Assembly (NCBI RefSeq): GCF_000247695.1
Contig: NW_004624795.1
Location: 7,347,332 to 7,411,331 of the forward strand
Source: Heterocephalus glaber
Taxonomy: Eukaryota; Chordata; Mammalia; Rodentia; Bathyergidae
Direction of reading: 5' to 3'
Length of the DNA: 64,000 nt
The position numbers were made by a program, and so were the translations under genes. The notes beneath the pieces were generated by a model. The model searched no databases. It was not told where the DNA came from and saw nothing but the letters and a program-made list of their open reading frames with translations. Below, piece after piece: positions 47,441 through 59,904 of this stretch. Within the stretch, counting starts at the first letter, position 1; each line of letters begins with the position of its first letter.

Positions 47441-47735
47441 CATTGCTTCTTTCACAGCCCAGTTCAAAGGGCACCTCCTCTGTGAAGCTCCTTCTGAACC
47501 CTTCACGTAAAATTTGTCACTTCTTCCTTTGAATATGCCAGGGGATGTGCGCAGCTCCATTACAGCATGGCATTATGCTTTTATGATTTGAATATAGCAC
47601 TCTTTGAGCTCCTCGGTGGCAGGAGCTCTTTATTTTTTTTTCCTTTTTCTTTTTTAAACCCCTGTATCCCTGGTAACTAGCTGGATCCCTGGGCAGGCTC
47701 TCTGTTGATGCAGTTTGAACACACATAAAAATCTG
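47440..47735 (+). mobile_element. L2-like fragment
   Basis: cagttcaaagggcacctcct, ctgtgaagctccttctgaac and tttgagctcctcggtggcag match L2 ('tccttgagggcagg'). Confidence 0.55.
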
Positions 47736-47739
47736 CCCA

Positions 47740-50185
<2,446 letters not shown>

Positions 50186-50189
50186 TGAT

Positions 50190-50440
50190 GTGCATTTGCA
50201 GCTGCTCCAGATAGGATTCTGTTCTCCATCCCTTGGCTCCAGGCTGGCCTTATTGTGTACTTTAGCCAAGAGCATGTAGGGATGTAGTGGCAGCAACATG
50301 CTAGTTCTGAGAGTAGCTTTGAGATGCCTTTCATGCCTCCTGGCTCCTTCTGGTGAGAATTATCCCGGGCTAGTTGGCTAGAGCGTGAGGCCCTAAGGAG
50401 GGGAGCCATTCCAACTGAGGACACCACGGCCGATCACAGG
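50190..50440 (+). mobile_element. MLT1-type LTR fragment
   Basis: ggctccaggctggccttatt, ctttagccaagagcatgtag, tagttctgagagtagctttg and tatcccgggctagttggcta follow the MLT1 LTR order (lineage 'gagcctggcctta ... cccgggctagcctgctgg'). Diverged. Confidence 0.52.
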
Positions 50441-51017
50441 CTGCCCTCCCCTGCCAAGGTCAGTGTTTTAGGGGTGGTTTGTCACGCAATGAAAGCTGAA
50501 TGGTAAATGCTAAGTCAATCATCTTTCTCCTGTGATTCTGGATCTGCCAAAGACTCGGACAGACAGTAGATAGCCTCTGCTGAGTGCTGAAGAGCAAGGT
50601 CAAATGGGATCCAGACAGCTGAGCCTCTAAGCAGTAGAGAAGTCAGAACACAGGCAGAAGGATGAGGCACATGTGTCCATGCTGAGAGAGAGGGCGTGGA
50701 AGGGGAGAATAACTACCTCACCTCCAAGTATCTTTACATCTCTTTGACCAGTTCTTTCAGGAGGCCCGAGCTGCCCTTTTTCAGACGTTTTACATCTTAT
50801 AGATAAATCCCTCTCCCGCCTTACGTTGTCCATTCCTTGCAAGCAAAGGATCCCAGTCAAAATTTCTGTTCTCCAGCCTGCGTATTTGGTGACTATGAGA
50901 TATGGGAACTTATCTTCTTCCTACGTCTTGATTATTAACTTTCTTTGCAGTATAATGGGTCAAGACAGGTTTGTGTTTGATGTTATTTCCATCTTTAAAT
51001 AAAATTTATTTTTTTCT

Positions 51018-51176
51018 TTTTCTAATGGGAAGAGCACAAAGAAATAGAGGGGCAGGGAGGAGAGTGGAAGGGGAGGTGAAAATAATTGAGATGTGTTATG
51101 TACATGTGCCCACTCCCCACAATGGATGTAGTAATTATGTACTGCAAACATGTACTAATAAGAATAAAAATTAAAA
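51018..51176 (+). mobile_element. L1-3'-end-like repeat fragment, copy B
   Basis: Same layout as 43380-43520: a G/A-rich tract, an identical gatgtgttatgtacatgt at 51090-51107, then tgcaaacatgtactaataag and an A-rich tail. Confidence 0.6.
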
Positions 51177-51524
51177 GAGAAAACTAAGGCAGATATACCA
51201 CAATATAAAAAAATTCTAATTATTAAGATAATATACAGGCACTATATATGGTTCAGAAGATACAGAACGGCTCAAGGAAGAGGAATCAGCCACAATTCCA
51301 CAATTAACCTATAAGCACCACTAATACTTTGGCATGTATGATTTTCACACGCATAACTATATATACATCCATATTTGATGAGATCATCTTATACACGTGC
51401 TTAAATATATAACAAATGATTTTCCACATACACATGTATGTCTATACGTATGACTTTCTACATGAATATTTGTAGATCATTAACTATTCTGCAATATCAC
51501 TTTGAAATGGCTGCATAACATTTC

Positions 51525-51612
51525 ACTGGGATGTAGCTCAGAGATGTCACACCTGCCTGGCAAGTGCAGGGCCCTGAGTTCGATTCTTGGTATTGGAAGA
51601 AAAATATATATA
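51525..51612 (+). mobile_element. ID SINE, diverged
   Basis: ctgggatgtagctcag followed by ctgagttcgattcttggta matches the ID head and B box. The tail is short and AT-rich. No clear flanking duplication, so it is probably older than the other ID copies. Confidence 0.85.
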
Positions 51613-52149
51613 GCTTATCATTGCTTCTTTATACTTCCTTGATCTTTTCACTGTTGTAAAAAGCACTGCAATAACTACCTTATGAATAAGTGCTTTTACT
51701 AATCTAGGGATATTTCATTAGGTAAATTCTGGATCTAATTGTACACACATTATTAATAGCATTTACTCTGTTTTGCCACATCCATTTTCTAGAAGGAGTT
51801 GATCCCATAGAGCAGGGCTGTATCTCTGTATTCATCATCAAATGACATAAAACACCGGGCCATGAGATTCAACCCAGCAACATCCACAGACATCTTTGGA
51901 ATGCAGAGCAGCATACAAAGAGTTGCTCTGAGTTCTTTCAGCATTAGGCAACTATTGTGGGCATCCTTGCACTTCTGGAAATCCATTTATTCATCTGTGC
52001 CTGTCTAATGTCCCTAAGAAAATTGTTGCCTATCCAAGCAAGACAGGACTGTGTTGCATGCTTGTCTGACTTCCCAGGAGTTAGAAACACAGGGACACAC
52101 ATCACGTTATCACGTAGAAAAATCAAGGGGTCTAGAGTCCAAAAATTCC

Positions 52150-52250
52150 CAGTTGGCTTCTTGTTAGCTATGTGAGCTCAGGTAGTTTACTGATTTCTTG
52201 ACATTTTAGCTTCCCTAAGCATAAAATAGAGATAACTATGACAACAAAGA
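52150..52250 (+). mobile_element. MIR fragment
   Basis: agctatgtgagctcaggtag, cattttagcttccctaagca and taaaatagagataactatga match MIR. Confidence 0.6.
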
Positions 52251-52346
52251 ACAAAAAATCCCGTAAGACATTTTGAAAACAAATATCAAAATGACAAAAG
52301 TCTCTCTTTATCAGTAACTACTTGAAGTGTAAATGAATTCCATTTA

Positions 52347-52541
52347 CAGTGGTACCTTGGTTCACAAATGCTTTTTTTGTGAAGGATTTGGTTCGCAAAC
52401 AGAAGTGTTTGGCAAAATTTTGTTTTTGTTTGTGAACTCTGCCTGGGATGGCAAACAAGACTGGGGCCATCTTTCTCCCATGAACACCAATGTGGTCATC
52501 TTTTCCAGAATGAATTAAGTTCATGCACCATGGTACCACTG
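52347..52541. mobile_element. TcMar-type MITE with perfect inverted ends
   Basis: acagtggtacc (52346-52356) is the exact complement of ggtaccactgt (52532-52542). The left flank is TA. The interior (cttggttcacaaatgctttt, aatgaattaagttcatgcac) fits a 'cagtggtaccttggttctcg' Tigger-type family. Confidence 0.7.
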
Positions 52542-52564
52542 TTTGTGAGGTATCTAAAGTTGTC

Positions 52565-52832
52565 AAAATCATAGCTACAGAAAGAATAGTGATTGCAGGG
52601 GCTGAGGATGGAGGAGGGATATTAGGAGTTTAGTCTTTAATAGATATAAAGTTTTAATTTTGCAAGATGAAAAAAGTTCTGCAGATGTATAGCGGTGAAG
52701 GTTATATCTGCAGATGTATAGCGGTGAAGGTTATACGACAATATGAATGAACTTAATACTACTGAGCTTAAAAGTGGTTAAGATGGTAAACTCATGCCAT
52801 ATGTATTTTACCTCAATAGAAAAAATAGAAAA
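52565..52832 (+). mobile_element. Old L1 (L1M-type) 3' end, sense
   Basis: gattgcaggggctgaggatg, attttgcaagatgaaaaaag, tgaatgaacttaatactact and tattttacctcaatagaaaa follow the order of the L1M 3' end. A perfect 29-bp tandem duplication lies inside it (52678-52735). Confidence 0.78.
52678..52735. repeat. Perfect 2 x 29-bp tandem duplication
   Basis: The unit starting tctgcagatgtatagcggtg and ending gaaggttata occurs twice head to tail (52678-52706, 52707-52735) without a mismatch, inside an old L1 3' end. Confidence 0.97.
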
Positions 52833-53214
52833 ACATCCCCTGTGATGTTGTATTAAGTTAACAATATATTCAGTGGTTAAGCATTTTTATTCTTGCCTTC
52901 CCTTTCTTTTGGCTTATTGCATGGGTGCTCAGCTACTGTGGGAAGATCCTTTTTTATCTTCCTTCCCTGCATCTTCTCCAACTTCCAAATCCTGGTGGAA
53001 TGTGATACTTTTCCTTAAACATTTACATGGAGACTTTGACTTCTGCATTTTGATGACTGGCTTGCCTCTCTTTCTGGATTTTAAAGTGCTAGATATGAGA
53101 AGCATCCTAGATCGTTTTGAAGACTTGAAGCAAAAACTAGGAGAATTATGAATAAACCACTCTGTCTTCTAGTTCTTATTTTCTCCCAGACCCCTTCTGT
53201 ACACATGCCTCTGT

Positions 53215-53400
53215 CTTCATTCATTTGTCAAGTATCCATTCTTTCACTGGGAAAATGTTCGAAGTGCTGACTCTGTGCTAGGAGCTGGGGTGAGTGTGGT
53301 CCCTGCCCTCACAGAGCTCACACTCCACTGTGCGGAGGTCTGAGTGGGAGCAGGAGCTTGTAGGAGTCCAGGATTCCCACACGTGTTCTTACAATTAGGT
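53215..53400 (-). mobile_element. L2 3' end, reverse
   Basis: ttcattcatttgtcaagtat, gctgactctgtgctaggagc and tgccctcacagagctcacac match reversed L2. Confidence 0.62.
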
Positions 53401-53439
53401 GCAACACCCCATTTTCTTTGCCCTTTCCCTAGACATTGA

Positions 53440-53670
53440 AACAACATTAATTTGTATTAATCGACAAAAAAAGATGTGTAGCCAGGTTATGGTTTGTTGC
53501 ACTTTAATTTAAAAATAAAGGCTTGACAACGTTATATATGATATCTAAATCCAACACTACATCAGCACTATGGTAATTAACACTGCAGCAGTGTCATTTT
53601 ATCTGGGATGCTAATTACTGCATTACCAATGAACTACTTTGGTGCACAGCATGTTCAAAAAGTTGCATCA
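53440..53670. other. Candidate conserved noncoding element
   Basis: Non-repetitive AT-rich block with acattaatttgtattaatc, ggtaattaacactgcagcag and gctaattactgcattacc. Inference from composition only. Confidence 0.35.
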
Positions 53671-53799
53671 CTTAGACTGGGATGCAGAGCTGGACAGGGG
53701 ACCTGAAGCTCCAGGAGATATCCAGGTTGCCTCGGGCTGCCCTTGGTTCTCCTCGTGGTTTTGTCTTAATTCACAGCAACATGAGATGAGAGATGTGTG

Positions 53800-53915
53800 A
53801 TGCCTATTTTACAAATGAGGGAATTTAATGATGTTGATGAAGGTTCAGTGGCTTGTCCACAATCACACAGCTGGCAGGTGACAAACTCAAGACCGATAAT
53901 CTCGACATTAGCAAA
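53800..53915 (-). mobile_element. MIR fragment, reverse
   Basis: ctattttacaaatgagggaa, ttgtccacaatcacacagct and ggcaggtgacaaactcaaga match reversed MIR. Confidence 0.68.
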
Positions 53916-54428
53916 TACAAGTCTCTTCATTCCTTTCAGGTGAAAAATATGCTGGGGACTTTCTTCTCTTCTCAAGTCTACAGATGCAGGTATTGGGCAG
54001 GTCCAGGGCCAATGGGATTCTTTTTCAGGAACACAGAGGATTAAATTGGACACTAGGCTGTTGAACTTCATGTAGAAAGAGGCCAAGAGAAACCTGAAGG
54101 TCCAAGATGACCCCCGGTTTCCTCACCTGCAGACATTTGTACTGGTTCAAGACTGGCAGCAGGTACAGTACTGAGGGGAGCAGGATGTAGATCTCCATAT
54201 ATACACTTGTCAAAATTATATGTCAACCAATAGTATCAATAATTTGAGACTATGTAAAAGCAATTTTTTTAAAACAGAAAAATTATCCTTAGCATCTTCA
54301 TGGGATATCATTGTACACAGTTCTTGTAGAGCAGCACACCATTTGCCAAGGCCTCTTACGAATGCATTCATCTCCTCTTTCATTCTGAAGAAACTACTGC
54401 ATCAAAGGGAAATAAACTTTGTCAGTGC

Positions 54429-54512
54429 CTTTTTGGTAACCGGGGATTGAACTCTGCTCCTTGCGCTTGCGCAGCAGGCAGCAAAACCACTGAGCTAAAT
54501 CTCTGGCCCTCC
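54429..54512 (-). mobile_element. ID SINE, reverse orientation
   Basis: ggtaaccggggattgaactc and accactgagctaaatctctg are the complement of the ID B-box region and head. The short duplication tcagtgc flanks it (54422-54428 and 54513-54519). The A tail has shrunk to five bases. Confidence 0.88.
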
Positions 54513-54574
54513 TCAGTGCATTTTTAAGGTAAGGAGGATTTACATCCTTTGAAAGTCAGCTATGAACCTGTTTG

Positions 54575-54690
54575 TCACAGCCCGTGTTTGTACACGTACT
54601 TGGTGTCAGAAAGTGCGCTAAATTCTGAACCTGAGCTTCCTCATTTAATCCTTACATCTCCCTCACCAAACCCAGCATCAGACATGGTAT
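54575..54690 (-). mobile_element. MIR fragment, reverse, weak
   Basis: tacttggtgtcagaaagtgc, gcttcctcatttaatcctta and catctccctcaccaaaccca resemble the reversed MIR 3' half. Confidence 0.42.
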
Positions 54691-55038
54691 GGTACTTAGA
54701 CTTGTGCCATTTGCTTCCGCTTGGATGGAAAGGTGTTAAACCAAACCCACTGAGCAATGGATTGTTCTCACGATGCAGACCTTCCTTCTTAGCTCCTGCG
54801 GTGCTTCCTGCCCTGGCAAGCAGTCAGCCTCGGATGTGAGCCTGGATGTGACCTCAGGCATCTCTATCTCAAAGCCCATGCTTTGAACCACTGGAAATTA
54901 TTAGATTATTAATAATTATTAGCTGGTTACCCAACAATACAATATTACAGTGTTTGCTTCAAGAGGTGAGTTGATGGTGAAGTAATCTTATAATGGTTTG
55001 GCAATCAGGATGTTTGGGACGACTTATTATATTTGTTA

Positions 55039-55372
55039 GGATTCTCTGTATAAAATAAAGAGATTTTTCTTAGGGAATGGGCTCACGTGATTACGGAAGC
55101 TGATGAGTCCAAAATCTGCAGGTCCTGAAGAGCTGCAGGTGCAGCTTGGGTTCGAAGGCCGTTGGCTGCGGAATTCTTCCACATTCTTCAAGCCCTCAGC
55201 TGCATAGATATGACCCCTCCGTGTGTTTCTGGGCAATCTGCTCTACTCAAATTCCACTGGCTGATATTTAGCTCATCCCCAAACACTCCCTGGGAAACAC
55301 GCAGAACAATATCTGATAAAATATGTGGGTACCACGGTCCGGATCAAGTTAGCCCGTAAATTAACCATCACA
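55039..55372 (-). mobile_element. ERVL/MLT2-like LTR, diverged
   Basis: The plus strand reads gttaggattctctgtataaa, gggctcacgtgattacggaa, gtccaaaatctgcaggtcct, aatctgctctactcaaattc and aaattaaccatcaca, the complement of a well-known mammalian ERVL-type LTR. Sense is minus, since TTTATTTTATAC near its 3' end follows that strand. No internal sequence is seen. Confidence 0.68.
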
Positions 55373-55379
55373 GTCATCT

Positions 55380-56280
55380 TCAAATCCTATTTATTTCACG
55401 GTTCAAACAGTTCCAAAACAATTACAACACACAGAACAGAGTGATGGATGAAACACATACGTGTGACGAGCAGCATTATAAGCAGAAGAATGTACATTAT
55501 ATATACAAATTGTATGATGTACATATAAAATCTATATTTTGTATTTCCTATATCACAAAATTGAAAAAGTCACTTGTACGGAAACTGTTCTCCAAACATC
55601 AATCATATGAAAGGAGAACCAGTTTGCTATAACACATATATGAATTATGGAAAAATTTAGAAGAAAAAATTTAAAGAAACAATCAAACTTTGCTTGTCAG
55701 ATCTAAGTACATGAAAAGGTAGATTTATCTTTGAGTATAGCTGGGACTTCAGAGACTATTTTGGGGTAAATATCTTATTATTTGGAGATTTAGATGTCTA
55801 ATTTCATATTTCCGGATAGGAAAAAATAATAAGCCAGAGGTGTGTTTTTTAAAGGAGTTTTAGAAAAACTAATAAAATAATCATGTCAAAAATCTTTTGG
55901 CTTAGTGGACACAGGATTTTATAGTTGATGTTTATTGCAGAAAGCTAAGTAAATGCTACCTTCAGAAATTCCAAAAGATTCAGTAAGTAGTTTCTTGCTT
56001 GATGTGATACAAAGCTAATGTGAGATTTCCATTATATTTCCTCTCAAGGCAGCCTGACCCAAATCTCTTGTGATATACTAAAAAATAATGTCCCATGGCT
56101 CAGATGGAAATGGAACACTACAAAGTAGGAGTTGAGGGGAGACAGAATCTTGAGGGCATGAAGAAGAGGCGGCCATCTGATTGTGCATAATGCCTGGCCT
56201 TATTAACACAATCCCTGGAGGAAGAAAGGTGAAGGAGACCAATTTGGAGGGTTTATTACATGGCCAGTGCCATGTCCCTT
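55380..56280. other. AT-rich unassigned intronic sequence
   Basis: No repeat family recognised before the ID SINE. Confidence 0.45.
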
Positions 56281-56297
56281 TTTAGATTAGGAAACTA

Positions 56298-56417
56298 GGG
56301 CTGGGGATTTAGCTCAGTGGTTCCGGCGCTTGCTCTGAAAGCGCAAGGACCCGAGTTTGATCCCCGGTACCAAAAATAACCCCAAACCCCCAAAACAAAA
56401 AAATAAATGGATGCACC
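56298..56417 (+). mobile_element. ID SINE, full length, with 15-bp target-site duplication
   Basis: It begins ggctggggatttagctcag, has a B box gagtttgatcc with one change, and ends ccggtaccaaaa with an A/C-rich tail. tagattaggaaacta is repeated exactly at 56283-56297 and 56418-56432. The perfect long duplication suggests it is among the youngest insertions in the window. Confidence 0.94.
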
Positions 56418-56774
56418 TAGATTAGGAAACTAAGTACAGATAGGCTAAGGATTCTACTAGAAGGTACAGGGGAGCAAATGAGAGGACTGGAACTCAAGTT
56501 TTTATGACCCAAAGCTCCTGGTCTTTGTAAAGTCTCAGAGAACATCTTCAAAGCTATTGTAGAAAGTAAATTAATTTCTCAGTGAAACAGACATCAGAGA
56601 TTCAGCATGGTCTTTTTATTTATGTATATTTCTGTGTAGAGTCGGCATTGGTAAATAAGAGTGCTGCCATTCTTGTCTAGCAGACTGTCTTTTGCTATAA
56701 CAATAAAAACATTCTGGTGACTCCAAACACACTGGATAATGATGTGGACATACAACCCACAGCAGCCGTGGCAG

Positions 56775-56990
56775 GGTGTATTCTAGGCAGAGTACTTAAT
56801 ACCTTTACATGTACTACCTCAGCTAATCCTTACACTGTCTGGGCGAGGAAGACACCATTATCTGCATTCTCAGATGAGGAGGTGAAGGTTCAAATGGACC
56901 GAATAATTTTACTTAATGACTCACAAGTAGAAATTGGCAGAGCTAGATTTCCTGCCCAGGTCTATTTGATTCCAAATTCTACAGCTCTTG
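56775..56990 (-). mobile_element. MIR SINE, reverse
   Basis: acttaatacctttacatgta, ctcagctaatccttacactg, tctcagatgaggaggtgaag and agaaattggcagagctagat match reversed MIR along most of its length. The 142-codon ORF at 56717-57145 overlaps it. Confidence 0.75.
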
Positions 56991-56999
56991 AAAGAGAAC

Positions 57000-58035
57000 A
57001 AGCCAGAGGCTGGCAGGAAGTGTGTTGGGGAAGCCATACAGGTTCTGGGGTTGGGGATCAACTCAGTTACAAGGTGGTGGCCATGCAGAAGTGCCAGATC
57101 CAGTTTAATTTGGCCAGGCCTGGTCTGTGTTCAGGGAGTTTCTAAACCCAGGGAAGGAGAGACAGTTCCAGGGTCCACATGTTGGGAGCTGAGAGATGGA
57201 ATGTCTCCTCTGAATGTTGGCTTAGCAACAGAATGGCTGAGCCCGTAGTTAGGAAGGCCACTCAGTGCCAAGGAGAGTTAGTGAAGGTCTGACAGCCATA
57301 TCATATATTAGATGTCCTTTCCTTGCAACTGAGGTTTCTTAGTACATGTCTTTGGCTGCTCTGCTGAGGCATGTAATAGTTCTTCTTTGTAATGTAATTA
57401 GTGAGCCTCAGAGATTTAAGAATACTGCTTAGTCTGATTTCCTGCTGAGTAGCTCAAGATGCCAAGAGGCTGATTTGTAAATGTTGAATGCGAAAAGCTG
57501 GTGGGCTGCGTGTTCACATGGGTGCACCAGAGGCATTGCTGCAAGGAAAAACAATGTGGCAGGAATAGCTGGAGTCAAATCATCAGCTTTACTGCAGTGT
57601 AGGATATGTAGGGATTGGCAAAATTAGGGTCTTGTGGATTCTAGAGCTAACAGGATGGTAGAAAAATCAAGCTCAAATCTCTGATTCAATAAACCAGGAA
57701 AATGCAACACAGAGAGGCCACATGAGTTATCTAGGATTGGACAAGTGCCACACCCAAGATGAGAAACCAACCCACGGACCTGTCCTTTGATCTGGGTAGG
57801 ATACCTATCCTTCCTCTTATGCTTTTGTTTTCTTTTAAATTATTTTATGCTGAGGGGACATATGCATACTGATTCAGAAATACCGGAGTATTAAGTGCAT
57901 GTATACACAGATACCATATCCCACAGAAAAAATAAGAGGGAATTCAGCCTGACATCTGGATATGCCATTTATGTGACACTATGACTGGATACTGGGCTCT
58001 TCTCAGTGATTGTCTAGATGTTTCATTTAATTTTT
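57000..58035. other. Unassigned intronic sequence
   Basis: Nothing recognised until the L1 fragment at 58040. Confidence 0.45.
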
Positions 58036-58039
58036 AAAT

Positions 58040-58200
58040 TGACATATTATTTTGACATATTTGCAACATACAATGTGATGTTTTGATTCATGTACAAGTT
58101 AGGTAGTGATCTGCTCAGGGTAAGCATATTCATCATCTTAAACTTTTATCATTTCTTTATGAAATATGAGAATTAAATCCTTTCTTCTGCCTATTTTGAA
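58040..58200 (-). mobile_element. Old L1 3'-UTR fragment
   Basis: acaatgtgatgttttgattc, attcatcatcttaaactttt and cgagless decay around them match the antisense L1M 3'-UTR motif also seen near 10030-10110. Short and diverged. Confidence 0.6.
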
Positions 58201-59458
58201 GGCTATAATGCCTTTATGTTATGTAAGTGTCAAAGTGATGATTAGAAATGGGAGGGATTGGATTTGAGAAGAGTGAATGGAATTAAAGGATGCAGAACTT
58301 TAGGAGAGGTGATTTTTGCAATGTAGAAGAAAAAGGAAAGGCAAATAGTTGGAGCTTGTGGGTCAGGATTGTTGGGAAGGAAGTAGGCAAGGAAGAACAT
58401 GGAACTGGGGTGAAGCGATCTGCTTCAAGCTACCATGGGTGGAGTTTGGTAGGAGAGTTGTTGTGCTTCCAAGATCTCACCCGCCACTCTTACCCTGCAG
58501 AGAGGATAGTTTCTTCTTTAGCAATGCTAAATTTACCTAATCTTTCTCTTTCCCATCTGAGTCAGTATGTATTTGCTATCTGAAAACACTAGGATTTTGG
58601 AATCAACACTGAAAAAACAGATGAACTGATCACACTTGCAACTAATTATTATATTAATCCCATCCTTATTTTTTTCCACATTTGAGATTTTATTGGTTAT
58701 ACTGAGGATCAGTACAGACACTTCACTTTGTACACAATTTTTAACACACATACTGAAAAATCTAAAAAACTATGTATTGTTTCTTTTTCAGTTATTCCAG
58801 TGACTTTCCAGCTTCAAATCTGGAGGCAAATTTTCCCTCAGAGGATTAAGTACCAGTATCTTCGAATGCTGATGAAGTGTTACTTAAGTCTCACCAGTTC
58901 ACAATTTCTTATCATATATACTACATACTCAAATTTTCCATCTTTCACAGCACATTAGCAAAATTAGGCAAACTGGACTAGCACGACCAAAAACGATGTT
59001 ACAGAGCACACACAATTCTGACAGGGCAACGATCAGGAAGTGGTTTTCTTTGGGAAACAATTCTACTAAAAACATGGGAATAGAAGTCATTTAAAATATC
59101 CAAGACATATTAAATGCACGACTGTGACTCCGAATTACCATTTAGTATGCTTTATGTTGCAGGATATAAAACTAACCCCCACCTATGGAATGTTAAGCTG
59201 ACACCCAGGACAGTCAAAGCCTGCCATAATTCAATATCCCACTATTTTCTGGTTGTACCAAAAAATAAACAACCAGCAAATGATTTCACCTCTTAAAAAA
59301 TCATTTACACTTAAAAAATACAATGAGATGGATTTCCCTCCTTTTAAAAAATGTTTCTAGAGCTACTAAAAAACTTGCATTTACAAAATAGTTGATAAAA
59401 ATATTCCTCTGGATTGTACAAGAAGGGAGCCCGGGATCACTGATGAGACGCGGTGTGC

Positions 59459-59761
59459 TCAGTCAGACTTGGCTCCTTCCACTTCCGTTTCGTCGGAGGC
59501 TGCGCGCTCCCCGCTTTTAGTTTCTCCGTTTTCCGCGGGTAACTCTTCCTGAGGTTCTTGATTAGCCACTTTGGCCTGTTTTCCTTTTTGGTCCCCTTTT
59601 CCCTTTGGCTTGCCCCTTTTTGTCGGAAGATTTATCCTTTCCCGCTTCTTTGGCTTCGTTTCCACTTTCGCAGGAGCAGGTGTAGCCAACAACCTCGCCG
59701 ACCTCCTCTCAGCCTCCTCCTTGGCCGCCCCCTCGGTGGAGCGGACCCTGCTCTTGGGCAT
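59459..59761 (-). CDS. HMGN1-like open frame within the retrocopy (intact, 100 codons)
   Basis: The frame starts MPKSRV, runs without stop or frameshift and ends EGAAKSD-like (residues GAKSD before TGA at 59461-59459). It matches HMGN1 along its whole usual length of about 100 residues. The nucleosome-binding core RRSARL is kept at residues 19-24, and the acidic C-terminal half with PAENGETK is recognisable. Several changes suggest relaxed constraint: the N-terminal KRK is KSR, the basic linker reads KPKKRERINLP instead of the usual alanine/lysine repeat, and SARLSAKP is changed to SARLLATP. The ATG sits in CGCCGCCCAGATG, inherited from the parent. Whether it is transcribed or translated cannot be told. 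The default reading is a pseudogene with an intact frame. Confidence 0.55.
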   Translation of the reverse strand: MPKSRVRSTEGAAKEEAERRSARLLATPAPAKVETKPKKRERINLPTKRGKPKGKGDQKGKQAKVANQEPQEELPAENGETKSGERAASDETEVEGAKSD

Positions 59762-59766
59762 CTGGG

Positions 59767-59791
59767 CGGCGCGTGCGTGCGTGCGTGCGTG
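59767..59791. repeat. (GCGT)n tetranucleotide, six units
   Basis: Repeats of GCGT in the 5' UTR of the HMGN1 retrocopy, as in the parent 5' UTR. Confidence 0.9.
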
Positions 59792-59904
59792 CGGAAGCTG
59801 CGGGCCGATGCGCACGGAGCCTTGCAGAGCTACGCTGCTTGCTGCTCGGTCGCTGTCGCTCCTTCCGCCGCCAGAGCTGCTGGGACCTGCGCCCCAGCAT
59901 TATG

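Larger units (their letters stand above)
58669..59900 (-). pseudogene. HMGN1: HMGN1 processed retrocopy
   Basis: The minus strand carries, in mRNA order and without introns, a GC-rich 5' UTR with a (CGCA)n run (59762 to about 59900), a complete 100-codon frame (59761-59459), about 770 bases of 3' UTR, an AATAAA signal (complement of tttatt at 58689-58694) and a residual tail of seven A (T run at 58669-58675). This is the hallmark of L1-mediated retrotransposition of HMGN1 mRNA. HMGN1 is a nucleosome-binding architectural protein with many retrocopies in mammals. The copy lies in a CA10 intron in the same orientation as CA10. No clear target-site duplication was found at the ends. Confidence 0.92.

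Noticed and set aside
56717..57145. 142-codon ORF on the plus strand
   Set aside because: It overlaps a reversed MIR and has no family resemblance outside it.
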